DNA of 64,000 nt, from positions 124,001 to 188,000 of the forward strand of contig DAOUJW010000009.1 in NCBI GenBank assembly GCA_034422115.1, read 5' to 3'. Below the pieces are notes generated by a model, which was not told where the DNA came from, did not search any database, and worked only from the letters and a program-made list of their open reading frames with translations. The DNA comes from DAOUJW01 sp034422115 (lineage in GTDB: Bacteria > Chloroflexota > Dehalococcoidia > Lucifugimonadales > UBA2985). Positions 51,232 to 58,537 of this stretch are shown here, one piece after another. Numbering within the stretch: the stretch's first letter is position 1; each line of letters begins with the position of its first letter. Made by a program: the position numbers and the translations under genes.

Positions 51232-52461
51232 ATGAGCGATGTCAACCAGCCAGAAGGAGCCCTTGATGGCGTGCGGGTCCTGGACCTGGCAGGCCCGATG
51301 GGGGTCTACTGCGGCAAGCTGCTGGCCGACCTGGGCGCGGACGTCATCAAGGTGGAGAAGCCCGGCGGCGACCCCATGCGCTCCAGGGGCCCCTTCTACC
51401 ACGACCAGGCGCACCCTGAGAAGAGCCTCTACTTCTTCCTCTTCAACACCAACAAGCGCGGCGTGACCCTGGACATAGAGAGCGCCGACGGCAAGGCGGT
51501 CTTCAAACGGCTGGCCGAGGGCGCGGACGTCCTGCTGGAGACCTACCCGCCCGGCTACATGGACACCCTTGGCCTGGGATACAAAGACCTGGCAGCCGTG
51601 AACCCGGGGCTGATAATGACGTCGGTGACGCCCTACGGACAGACCGGGCCGTATAGAGACTACAAGTCCTCCGACCTGGTGGGCAGCGCCATGGGCGGGC
51701 TGACCAACATGGTGGGCGTCCCCGGCGAGCGCCCGGCCTGGACACTCTCAGAGATCGCCTACCACCATGTGAACATCAACGCCAGCTCCGCCACCCTCAT
51801 CGCCCTGTACCACAAGGACCTCACAGGCGAGGGGCAGCATGTCGACGTGTCGATGCACGAAGCTGTATCTATGGTCGTGCCGGCATCGGTGCAGAGCTGG
51901 GACGTGCTTGGAGAGGTGGTGACTCGCAACGGGGGAGCGTCCATCCGGGCGGGCTTCGGGGCCTTCCAGTGCAAGGACGGCTACGTGAGCGTAGTCATTC
52001 GAGCCGGGCCGCCCCTGGTCTACCTGTGCGAGTGGCTGGACGAGGACGGCGTTGAGCACGACCTCTGGGACGACAAGTGGCACGACATGACTTTCCGCAG
52101 CCAGCCGGAGAGCATTGAGCACATGAACAACATTCTGAGGCCCTTCTTTATGAACTACACCAAGGTGGAGCTTGCGGAGAGGGCCCAGAGCCACCATCTG
52201 AGCATTACCGCCTACTACGATCCCAGGGAGGTGCGAGAGGACCCGCACCTCAACGCCCGGAGCTACTTTGTGGACGTGGAGCACCCGGAACTGGGCGGCG
52301 CGGTAACCTACCCGGGCGCGCCCTACGGCCTCTCGGAGACGCCGTGGAGCATTCGCCGCAGGGCTCCCCTGATAGGCGAACACAACGAGGAGGTCTACGT
52401 TGGAGAGCTTGGGTACTCCCCGGAGCAGATGGCGCGGCTGAAGGCCGCCGGGGCCATCTGA
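51232..52461 (+). CDS. CaiB/BaiF family CoA transferase 1
   Basis: 409 residues, family III CoA transferase. Moves CoA between carboxylic acids, activating a substrate for the acyl-CoA dehydrogenases. Blocks: VRVLDLAGPMGVYCGKLLADLGADVIKVEKP, NTNKRGVTLD, and GQTGPYRDYKSSDLVGSAMGG with the catalytic Asp at the expected place. GGAG seven bases before the ATG. Followed by the repeat doublet and a second paralogue. Confidence 0.9.
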   Translation: MSDVNQPEGALDGVRVLDLAGPMGVYCGKLLADLGADVIKVEKPGGDPMRSRGPFYHDQAHPEKSLYFFLFNTNKRGVTLDIESADGKAVFKRLAEGADVLLETYPPGYMDTLGLGYKDLAAVNPGLIMTSVTPYGQTGPYRDYKSSDLVGSAMGGLTNMVGVPGERPAWTLSEIAYHHVNINASSATLIALYHKDLTGEGQHVDVSMHEAVSMVVPASVQSWDVLGEVVTRNGGASIRAGFGAFQCKDGYVSVVIRAGPPLVYLCEWLDEDGVEHDLWDDKWHDMTFRSQPESIEHMNNILRPFFMNYTKVELAERAQSHHLSITAYYDPREVREDPHLNARSYFVDVEHPELGGAVTYPGAPYGLSETPWSIRRRAPLIGEHNEEVYVGELGYSPEQMARLKAAGAI

Positions 52462-52518
52462 CATGACGACCGAATACTATGGAACACCTTAAAGAAGTAC
52501 AGTGTTATTCTACTGTCC

Positions 52519-52584
52519 CGTCATTCCTGCGGAAGCAGGAATCTAAAAGTGGGGGCAGAGGTTCCTGCTTTCGCAGGAACGACG
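52519..52584. repeat. MITE-like doublet of family B palindromes
   Basis: CGTCATTCCTGCGGAAGCAGGAATC, an 18-base spacer and GTTCCTGCTTTCGCAGGAACGACG. Shortest of the three complete doublets; its plus strand provides no SD for the next gene. Confidence 0.75.
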
Positions 52585-52623
52585 ATTTTAGAGGTCTCTT
52601 ATGAAAGCGACAAGGAACGGGAC

Positions 52624-53844
52624 ATGAGCAAGCTGCCTCTGGAGGGCATAAGGATAGCCGACTTCACCTGGTGGATCGCAGGCACAATGTGCACGCGGCT
52701 GCTGGCCGCGTTCGGCGCAGAGGTCATCAAGATAGAGTCCACCACACAGCGAGACCAGATCCGGGACATTCCGGGCACTCGACCGGGCACCAGCGGCGTG
52801 AACGCCAGCCAGGCCTTCAACGGCATCAACGCGGGCAAGTACGGCATAACCCTCAACCCCAAGCACCCCAAGGGGCTGGAGGTCGCCAAGCGTCTCGTTT
52901 CCATAAGCGACATCGTCGCCGACAACATGACCTGGGGCGCGATGGCCAGACTTGGCCTTGGCTACGATGATCTGATCAAGATCAAGCCGGACCTTATCGT
53001 CCTGAGCATGCCGGTGATGGGCCCCGGCGGGCCGTACACCCACTTTACCGCCAACGGGGAGCAGATTGCGGCTGCGGCTGCAATGCACCACCTCACTGGG
53101 TACCCGGACAGCATAGGCATGGCACCAGGCCCAGTGTGGCCGGACTGGAGCGCAAACCCGTACCACGCGGCCACGGCGGTGATGGCGGCCCTCCACTACC
53201 GCAAAAGGACCGGCAAGGGCCAGAACATTGTCATGTCCCAGTACGAGTCCGTGGTGAACGTGACTGCCCTGGCGACTATGGACTACAGCGTGAACGGCAG
53301 GATACAGGCGCGAATGGCAAACCGCTCCCCGTACGGCGCGCCCCACGGCATCTACCGCTGCGCCGGAGACGACAGGTGGTGCGCCATAGCCGTGTTCTCG
53401 GACGAGGAGTGGCATGATCTGTGCCGGGCGATGGGCGAACCGGAGTGGAGCCGCGAGAGCAGGTTCGCCACCGCCTTGGGCCGGTCGGAGCACGTGGACG
53501 AGCTGGATAGGCTGATAGAGGAGTGGACGTCCGGCAAGTCGGCGGATGTCGTGATGACCGAGCTTCAGAGCCAGGGAGTGGCGGCCGGCATTGTGCAGAA
53601 CGGCCGAGACCTACTGGAAAACGACCCGCAAATCAAGGACCGGGGCCACTACGTCTACCTGGACCACGCGGAGATAGGCGCCCAAGCCCTGGACAACTAC
53701 CCCTTCAGGCTCTCCGCTACACCCGGGCGGCTCAGCGGCCCGGCCCCTCTGATGGGAGAGCACAACGACCACGTCCTGACGTCTATACTCGGCATGTCTG
53801 AAGACGAGGTCAACGAGCTCATAATCGAGGGCGTGCTGGAGTAG
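52624..53844 (+). CDS. CaiB/BaiF family CoA transferase 2
   Basis: 406 residues, a family III CoA transferase clearly diverged from the preceding one. IRIADFTWWIAGTMCTRLLAAFGAEVIKIES opens the N-domain and PLMGEHNDHVL closes it. Where the family has the catalytic Asp (GYDL...A), this protein has HFTANGEQIAAAAAMHHLTG, with Glu at the aligned place. Start at ATG 52624 (AAGGA upstream); the open frame before it crosses the repeat. Acts in acyl-CoA metabolism; activity with Glu is uncertain. Confidence 0.85.
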   Translation: MSKLPLEGIRIADFTWWIAGTMCTRLLAAFGAEVIKIESTTQRDQIRDIPGTRPGTSGVNASQAFNGINAGKYGITLNPKHPKGLEVAKRLVSISDIVADNMTWGAMARLGLGYDDLIKIKPDLIVLSMPVMGPGGPYTHFTANGEQIAAAAAMHHLTGYPDSIGMAPGPVWPDWSANPYHAATAVMAALHYRKRTGKGQNIVMSQYESVVNVTALATMDYSVNGRIQARMANRSPYGAPHGIYRCAGDDRWCAIAVFSDEEWHDLCRAMGEPEWSRESRFATALGRSEHVDELDRLIEEWTSGKSADVVMTELQSQGVAAGIVQNGRDLLENDPQIKDRGHYVYLDHAEIGAQALDNYPFRLSATPGRLSGPAPLMGEHNDHVLTSILGMSEDEVNELIIEGVLE

Positions 53845-53881
53845 TTTCCCCCTGGAAGCGGGTGTTGGCAGGCTTCAAAAT

Positions 53882-53910
53882 TTGACATGAGCGCCTGTTT
53901 GGTCTAAACT
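53882..53910 (+). promoter_or_regulatory. promoter of rplU-rpmA-rpmE
   Basis: Consensus TTGACA (53882-53887), 17-base spacer and TAAACT (53905-53910); only 10 bases to the rplU ATG, so the message would be almost leaderless. That fits the very weak SD in front of rplU. Confidence 0.6.
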
Positions 53911-53920
53911 TCATAAGGTT

Positions 53921-54298
53921 ATGGAATACGCGATTGTAGAGACGGGCGGGAAGCAGTACACGGTCCACCCCGGGGACACCCTGAAGGTGGAGAAGCTGCC
54001 CTTGGCAGAGGAAGATTCCCTGGAATTGGACAGGGTGCTTCTGGTCGCCAAGGACGGCAACGTGAAGGTGGGACGACCCCTGGTGGAGGGCGCGACGGTT
54101 AAGGCTCAGGTTGTCGCACAAGGCAGGTCGCCCAAGGTAACGGTCTTCAAGTTCAAGAACAAGATCAGGTACAAGCGCAAGAGAGGCCACAGGCAGCCGT
54201 ACACCGAGCTCAAGGTCATGGAGATTGTGGACGCACAGAAGCCACCGGCCCGCCGGCGCAGGACCAGATCCAGCGAGGTGACTCAAGATGGCCCATAA
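53921..54298 (+). CDS. rplU: 50S ribosomal protein L21
   Basis: 125 residues. L21 core MEYAIVETGGKQYTVHPGDTLKVEKL, then KVTVFKFKNKIRYKRKRGHRQPYTELKV, the rRNA-binding end. About 20 extra basic residues (PPARRRRTRSSEV) extend the C-terminus beyond the common ~103-residue form. Overlaps rpmA by 11 bases; standard rplU-rpmA order. Confidence 0.97.
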   Translation: MEYAIVETGGKQYTVHPGDTLKVEKLPLAEEDSLELDRVLLVAKDGNVKVGRPLVEGATVKAQVVAQGRSPKVTVFKFKNKIRYKRKRGHRQPYTELKVMEIVDAQKPPARRRRTRSSEVTQDGP

Positions 54299-54548
54299 GA
54301 AAGGCGGAGGCAGCAGCAGAAACGGCAGGGACAGCAACTCCCAGCGCCTTGGCGTGAAGCGGTACGACGGCCAGGTTGTTACGGCCGGGACCATCATCGT
54401 GAGGCAGCGCGGCACCCGGATAAGGTCGGGGAACAACGTGGGCGTGGGGCGTGACCACACGCTGTTCGCCCTCACTGACGGCCGGGTGAAGTTCGAGTTC
54501 GCCACCAAGTACCGGAAGCGGGCCAGCGTTTACCCTGTAGAAGCCTGA
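54288..54548 (+). CDS. rpmA: 50S ribosomal protein L27
   Basis: 86 residues. MAHKKGGGSSRNGRDSNSQRLG is the canonical N-terminus that reaches toward the peptidyl-transferase centre, with no pre-peptide; GTIIVRQRGTRIRSGNNVG and GRDHTLFAL follow. ATG overlaps rplU. Confidence 0.98.
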   Translation: MAHKKGGGSSRNGRDSNSQRLGVKRYDGQVVTAGTIIVRQRGTRIRSGNNVGVGRDHTLFALTDGRVKFEFATKYRKRASVYPVEA

Positions 54549-54563
54549 AGCCAGGAGACACCA

Positions 54564-54767
54564 ATGAAGGCAGACATCCATCCAAACTACTTCCCCGACG
54601 CCCAGGTGGTCTGCTCCTGCGGCCACACCTTCGTCGCCGGCGCCACCCAACCGACCCTTCGTGTGGAGATATGCAGCCAGTGCCATCCGTTCTTCACCGG
54701 TGAACAGCGCATCGTGGACACAGAGGGCCGGGTCGAGCGCATGAAGAGGCGCTTCAACCTCCAGTAG
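54564..54767 (+). CDS. rpmE: 50S ribosomal protein L31
   Basis: 67 residues, Zn-binding type: CSCGHTF and CSQCHPFFTGEQRIVDTEGRVERMKRRF. The zinc Cys are intact, so it is the Zn-replete form rather than the Cys-less paralogue. AGGAGAC before the ATG; last gene of the operon, followed by a terminator. Confidence 0.97.
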   Translation: MKADIHPNYFPDAQVVCSCGHTFVAGATQPTLRVEICSQCHPFFTGEQRIVDTEGRVERMKRRFNLQ

Positions 54768-54788
54768 GGCCTTTGATTGATTGACAGC

Positions 54789-54824
54789 ACAAGGGGTAGG
54801 CAATGCCGCCCCTTGTTTTGTTTC
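54789..54824 (+). terminator. intrinsic terminator after rpmE
   Basis: Stem ACAAGGGG (54789-54796) / CCCCTTGT (54809-54816), inner GGC-AAT-GCC stem-loop, then TTTGTTTC. Confidence 0.9.
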
Positions 54825-54851
54825 TGACCCATTAGAGGAAAGCCAGGCCAC

Positions 54852-55784
54852 ATGGAAAAGCGGGTTGTGTACGGAGGGCAGGCGGTAATCGAAGGAGTGA
54901 TGATCCGCGGAAGGGACCACTACTCCCTGGCCGTCCGCAAACCCAACGGCGAGATAGCCACACAGTCCTCCCGCCTGAGCACCTTCTACACCGGACGACT
55001 GAGAAACATACCCCTGATCCGGGGCGTCATTGTGCTCATAGAGACGCTGGTGATAGGTATGAAAGCCCTGAGCGCCTCTGCCAACATTGCGCTGGAGGAA
55101 GAGGGCAAAGAGCTGTCCGGCTGGTCTATGGGCATAATGCTGACCATCTCCCTGAGCATTGGAATCGGGCTGTTCTTCATTGCGCCGCTCCTGGCCATCC
55201 GCTCTCTGGACAACATGATAGCCTCCGACGCGGCGAGCAACCTGGTTGAGGGGCTGCTCCGACTGGCGATGTTCCTGGCCTATATTCTACTTATCGGCCT
55301 CATGCCAGACATCAAGCGGGTCTTCGCCTACCACGGCGCGGAGCACATGACCGTCCACGCTCAGGAGCGCAACGACCCCCTGGACGTGGAGTATGTGCGC
55401 CGCTATCCCACGGCCCACAACCGCTGTGGCACGGCCTTCCTCCTGGTTGTCATGGTGGTCGCCATTGCCGTCTTCACCTTCCTGGGCAGGCCCTCCCTGC
55501 CCGTCAGCATAGCGTCGCGGGTTGTTCTGGTCCCCCTGATAGCCGCCATAAGCTACGAGGTCATTCGCTTCAGCGGCGCTCACGCGGGCAACTTCCTGGT
55601 GAAGGCGATTGTCTACCCCAGCCTCGCGCTCCAGCGACTAACGACGCGCCAGCCGGACGATGCGCAGATTGAGGTGGCCATCCGTGCCATGAAGCACGCC
55701 ATAGCGGTCGACAGCGGGGAGCTTGATGAAGAGGCGGACAAGGGAGAGGACGATGCTGTTTCCCCAAGCCCGGAGCCGGGTTAG
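54852..55784 (+). CDS. DUF1385 membrane protein
   Basis: 310 residues. DUF1385 marks: VVYGGQAVIEGVMIRG at the N-terminus and YHGAEHMTVHAQE plus HNRCGTAFLL in the middle; five membrane helices and an acidic tail. In many genomes it lies between rpmE and prfA/prmC, and the same place after rpmE is kept here, although no prfA follows. Function unknown; a metal-dependent enzyme is possible from the His/Glu cluster. Stops three bases before the convergent hisIE. Confidence 0.93.
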   Translation: MEKRVVYGGQAVIEGVMIRGRDHYSLAVRKPNGEIATQSSRLSTFYTGRLRNIPLIRGVIVLIETLVIGMKALSASANIALEEEGKELSGWSMGIMLTISLSIGIGLFFIAPLLAIRSLDNMIASDAASNLVEGLLRLAMFLAYILLIGLMPDIKRVFAYHGAEHMTVHAQERNDPLDVEYVRRYPTAHNRCGTAFLLVVMVVAIAVFTFLGRPSLPVSIASRVVLVPLIAAISYEVIRFSGAHAGNFLVKAIVYPSLALQRLTTRQPDDAQIEVAIRAMKHAIAVDSGELDEEADKGEDDAVSPSPEPG

Positions 55785-55787
55785 CCG

Positions 55788-56402
55788 CTAGCCGCGCCTC
55801 TTGCGCAGCTCAGCCCACACGGCCTCCGGCCCCATGTCCGACGCGGACAGCAGCGCCAGCGTATGGTACAGGAGGTCGGCCAGCTCCTTCGTCAGCTCCT
55901 CCCGGTTGTACGTGGCCGCTGCAAGAGCCGATTCTCCCGCCTCCTCTATCACCTTCTGGGCTATCCGCGTAACGCCGCTGTCCAGCAGCCTTACGGTGTA
56001 GCTGTCGGCGGGCCTGTCGCGCTTGCGCTCCTGGATTGTGGCGAAAAGGTCCTCAAGTATCCCGGACCCCTTATCGTCCCGCTCATATTGCGGGTCTTCG
56101 GTCAGGGCTTCGAAGAAGCAGGACTGACTCCCCGTGTGGCACGTAGGCCCGACCGGGTCCACCTTGAGGAGTAGGGCGTCGCCGTCGCAGTCCACGTGGG
56201 CCTCCTTGAAGTTCAGGAAGTTGCCGGACGTCTCCCCCTTTTGCCACAGGTCCTCGCGGCTTCGGCTGTAGAACCACACCTGGCCTCCGTCAACAGTGCG
56301 CTTTATGGAAGCGGGGTTCATGTAGCCCAGCATCAGCACCTGGCCTGTGGTGGCGTCCTGAACAATAGCGGGCACAAGGCCCCTTGCGTCTAGCCTAATC
56401 AT
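55788..56402 (-). CDS. hisI: bifunctional phosphoribosyl-AMP cyclohydrolase / phosphoribosyl-ATP pyrophosphatase
   Basis: 204 residues. HisI half (1-110): GQVLMLGYMNPASIKRT, YSRSREDLWQKGETSGN, VDCDGDALLL and CHTGSQSCF with the metal Cys/His/Asp residues. HisE half (~115-204): LEDLFATIQERK, VIEEAGESALAA and ELADLLYHTLALL. Catalyses steps 2 and 3 of histidine synthesis. Start overlaps the stop of the HAD gene by four bases (ATGA), so it is coupled. Confidence 0.96.
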   Translation of the reverse strand: MIRLDARGLVPAIVQDATTGQVLMLGYMNPASIKRTVDGGQVWFYSRSREDLWQKGETSGNFLNFKEAHVDCDGDALLLKVDPVGPTCHTGSQSCFFEALTEDPQYERDDKGSGILEDLFATIQERKRDRPADSYTVRLLDSGVTRIAQKVIEEAGESALAAATYNREELTKELADLLYHTLALLSASDMGPEAVWAELRKRRG

Positions 56403-57127
56403 CGCCTGTCGACCTCTCTCCAGGTTCTCAGTTTGTCTGCCAGTTCATCCAGCCCCGAGACCTCGTAGTCCGGCTGGAGGAGCTGCGGGTCTCTCTCCCC
56501 GCCGCTGCGGTTGATCCACGCCGCCTGCATTCCGGCGAGCTTGGCCCCGTGTATGTCGTCCAGCAGGGTGTCCCCAACGTAGAGCGACTCCCCGGGCGAT
56601 ACGCCCATCTTCTCCGCCACGCTCAGAAACACCCTTGGGTCCGGCTTGTAGGCCCGGGCCGTCTCCGACGTGACCAGGGCGTCACAAGACAGGCTGTACC
56701 TCTCAAACAGGGGGAAAATTGAGCCGTTGTCGGCGTTGGTGAGCACGCCCACTTTCCAGTGGGACTTCACGTACTCCAGGAACCGGAAAGTGTCGTCAAA
56801 GGGATCTCGCGCCGCCAGGCCGTCCACGGACATCTGGGCCGCCTCGTCGGCGTCGGCCTTCATGTCGAGGCTGGTGAAGGTGTCAACGAAGGCTGACCGC
56901 CACGCGGCCTGGTACGTCGAGAAGGGAGGCGACAGCTCCGGGTTGTCCAGGTTGGTCCTGGTCTGACGGAATCGCACTTCGATGGATTTCCACTGGGCGT
57001 AGAGGTCCTCCGGCGCTATGGCAAGTCCCTGAGAATCGCAAATCCCCCTGAAGGTGTCGACCCAGCAGGAAAGATCGTTGCGGAACAGGGTGTTGTATAC
57101 GTCCAGGATTACGGCTCTGATGGTCAT
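56399..57127 (-). CDS. HAD-superfamily hydrolase
   Basis: 242 residues, HAD type IA. Motif I ILDVYNTLF has the nucleophile Asp with Tyr in place of the usual second Asp (DxYxT, as in haloacid dehalogenase-like members); motif II VGVLTNADNG; motif III Lys in RAYKPDPRVF; motif IV YVGDTLLDDIHGAKLAG. Between hisF and hisIE: it might act as a histidinol-phosphate phosphatase, but the DxYxT form makes that unsure. Coupled to both neighbours. Confidence 0.8.
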   Translation of the reverse strand: MTIRAVILDVYNTLFRNDLSCWVDTFRGICDSQGLAIAPEDLYAQWKSIEVRFRQTRTNLDNPELSPPFSTYQAAWRSAFVDTFTSLDMKADADEAAQMSVDGLAARDPFDDTFRFLEYVKSHWKVGVLTNADNGSIFPLFERYSLSCDALVTSETARAYKPDPRVFLSVAEKMGVSPGESLYVGDTLLDDIHGAKLAGMQAAWINRSGGERDPQLLQPDYEVSGLDELADKLRTWREVDRR

Positions 57128-57133
57128 GGGCGC

Positions 57134-57913
57134 TCACGTCCGGCGGACGGGAACGCCGCGCTCAGCCAGGTAGTCCTTGGCCTGGGCTATGCGGTACGTC
57201 CCGAAGTGAAAGATGCTGGCCGCAAGAATGGCGTCGGCCTTGCCCTCCGATGCAACCTTGTACATGTGCTCAAGGGTGCCTGCGCCGCCGCTTGCGACTA
57301 TGGGCACGTTGACGGCCTCCGACAGCGCCCTGGTGAGCCTGAGGTCATACCCCTCCTGCGTGCCGTCCGAGTCTATGCTGTTGATGACTATCTCCCCAGC
57401 CCCGAGCTCCACGGCCCTCACCGCCCACTCAACGGCGTCCAGCCCCCTGCCACGCCCCCCGCCGCTGCCGGTGTGGGTGTACACCTCCCACCTGGGCCTG
57501 TCGCTGTCCGGGACCGCCTTGGCGTCCATCCCAAGCACTATGCACTGGCTGCCAAAGGCCTCCGCCCCCTGCCGGATGAGGTCCGGGTTCTCCACCGCGG
57601 CCGTGTTTATGGACACCTTGTCCGCCCCCGCCTTGAGCATGGCGCTCATGTCATCCACGCTGCGCAGCCCGCCGCCGACTGTCAGCGGTATGAAGAGCTG
57701 CTCTGCCGTCCTGGACACCACCTCCAGCATTATGCCCCGGCCCTCCGCAGACGCCGTGATGTCGTAGAAGACCAACTCGTCGGCGCCCTCCGAGTCGTAG
57801 AAGGACGCCAGTTCCACCGGGTCACCGGCGTCCCTGTGCCCCAGGAAGTTGACGCCCTTGACCACTCGTCCGCTCTTCACGTCCAGGCAGGGAATGATGC
57901 GCTTGGTTAGCAT
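57134..57913 (-). CDS. hisF: imidazole glycerol phosphate synthase subunit HisF
   Basis: 259 residues, (beta/alpha)8 barrel. IPCLDVKSGRVVKGVNFLG with the catalytic Asp, then GGGLRSVDDM, DAKAVPDSDRPRWEVYTHTG, INSIDSDGTQEGYDL with the second Asp, and ASGGAGTLEHM. Makes IGP and AICAR with HisH, which is not in the window. First gene of the hisF-HAD-hisIE operon. Confidence 0.97.
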   Translation of the reverse strand: MLTKRIIPCLDVKSGRVVKGVNFLGHRDAGDPVELASFYDSEGADELVFYDITASAEGRGIMLEVVSRTAEQLFIPLTVGGGLRSVDDMSAMLKAGADKVSINTAAVENPDLIRQGAEAFGSQCIVLGMDAKAVPDSDRPRWEVYTHTGSGGGRGRGLDAVEWAVRAVELGAGEIVINSIDSDGTQEGYDLRLTRALSEAVNVPIVASGGAGTLEHMYKVASEGKADAILAASIFHFGTYRIAQAKDYLAERGVPVRRT

Positions 57914-57959
57914 GACCTGCTCATTGTATCACATCCCTCGCAGACCATTCCCGCACACC

Positions 57960-57980
57960 ATTCCCGCGCAGGCGGGAATC
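57960..57980. repeat. single family B palindrome
   Basis: ATTCCCGCGCAGGCGGGAAT hairpin, half of the doublets seen elsewhere. Confidence 0.6.
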
Positions 57981-58041
57981 CAGGGTGGTGGCTGATCCGG
58001 GGCAATATGGTACAATACAGTCAACTGAGGGGGAAAGCGCA

Positions 58042-58212
58042 ATGACAAACGAGCCTGTAGAACAACGCATGACCATCCTTGAAACGGAGTTCCGCACTGA
58101 GCTGAAACATCTGGCTACAAAGGCTGACCTCAAAGCGCTGGAACTGCGTCTCGCCGGTTTGGTGGTGGTTGTAGGAGGTCTTGTTGTGAGTATACTGCGC
58201 CTTACTCTATAA
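58042..58212 (+). CDS. small coiled-coil membrane protein
   Basis: 56 residues. An amphipathic coiled-coil (EQRMTILETEFRTELKHLATKADLKALELRL) followed by one membrane helix LVVVVGGLVVSILRL. The design resembles DUF1640-like or Bdr-type small proteins; no function known. ATG at 58042 after GAGGGGGA; upstream in-frame ATG 57985 would precede a repeat. Strong terminator 79 bases after the stop supports it as a real transcription unit. Confidence 0.6.
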   Translation: MTNEPVEQRMTILETEFRTELKHLATKADLKALELRLAGLVVVVGGLVVSILRLTL

Positions 58213-58290
58213 GAGCGCATTGCAGATACACGGAACGCCAGCCCAAGACGCGCGGTCGACCACGCCGACCAACAAAAGGGCCACTACCTG

Positions 58291-58324
58291 AAACGCCCGC
58301 TAGTTTAGCGGGCGTTTGCTTTTG
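58291..58324 (+). terminator. intrinsic terminator after the small coiled-coil gene
   Basis: Perfect 12-base stem AAACGCCCGCTA / TAGCGGGCGTTT with a three-base loop, then GCTTTTGG. Confidence 0.85.
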
Positions 58325-58381
58325 GTCCGTAATCCTCTGTTCAAAGGAAGGGTCTGAATAAGTCAGCGGGCGTACCCCAAT

Positions 58382-58456
58382 CCGCTCGCCCTGAGCCTGT
58401 CGAAGGGTGAGCGGTAGCGACCGCCCCCTCTGGATTCCTGCCTCCACAGGAATGGG
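58382..58456. repeat. family C palindrome plus family B remnant
   Basis: CCGCTCGCCCTGAGCCTGTCGAAGGGTGAGCGG (58382-58414) and GATTCCTGCCTCCACAGGAAT (58433-58453). With the two terminators this accounts for most of the 325-base gap between 58213 and 58537. Confidence 0.65.
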
Positions 58457-58470
58457 GCACAACCAAAAGG

Positions 58471-58501
58471 AGAGGCCCCCTCCTGGTTGGAGGGGGCCTC
58501 T
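58471..58501 (-). terminator. intrinsic terminator of the surface-protein gene
   Basis: Perfect 13-base stem AGAGGCCCCCTCC / GGAGGGGGCCTCT with a five-base loop; on the minus strand it is followed by CCTTTTGG. Lies 37 bases after the stop codon. Confidence 0.85.
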
Positions 58502-58537
58502 CTGTTTGCTCCGATTTTCCGCTGTTTCCGGGTCTGG

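Noticed and set aside
56399..57127. HAD protein as histidinol-phosphate phosphatase
   Set aside because: The first motif is DxYxT rather than DxDxT; the operon position alone is not enough to name it.
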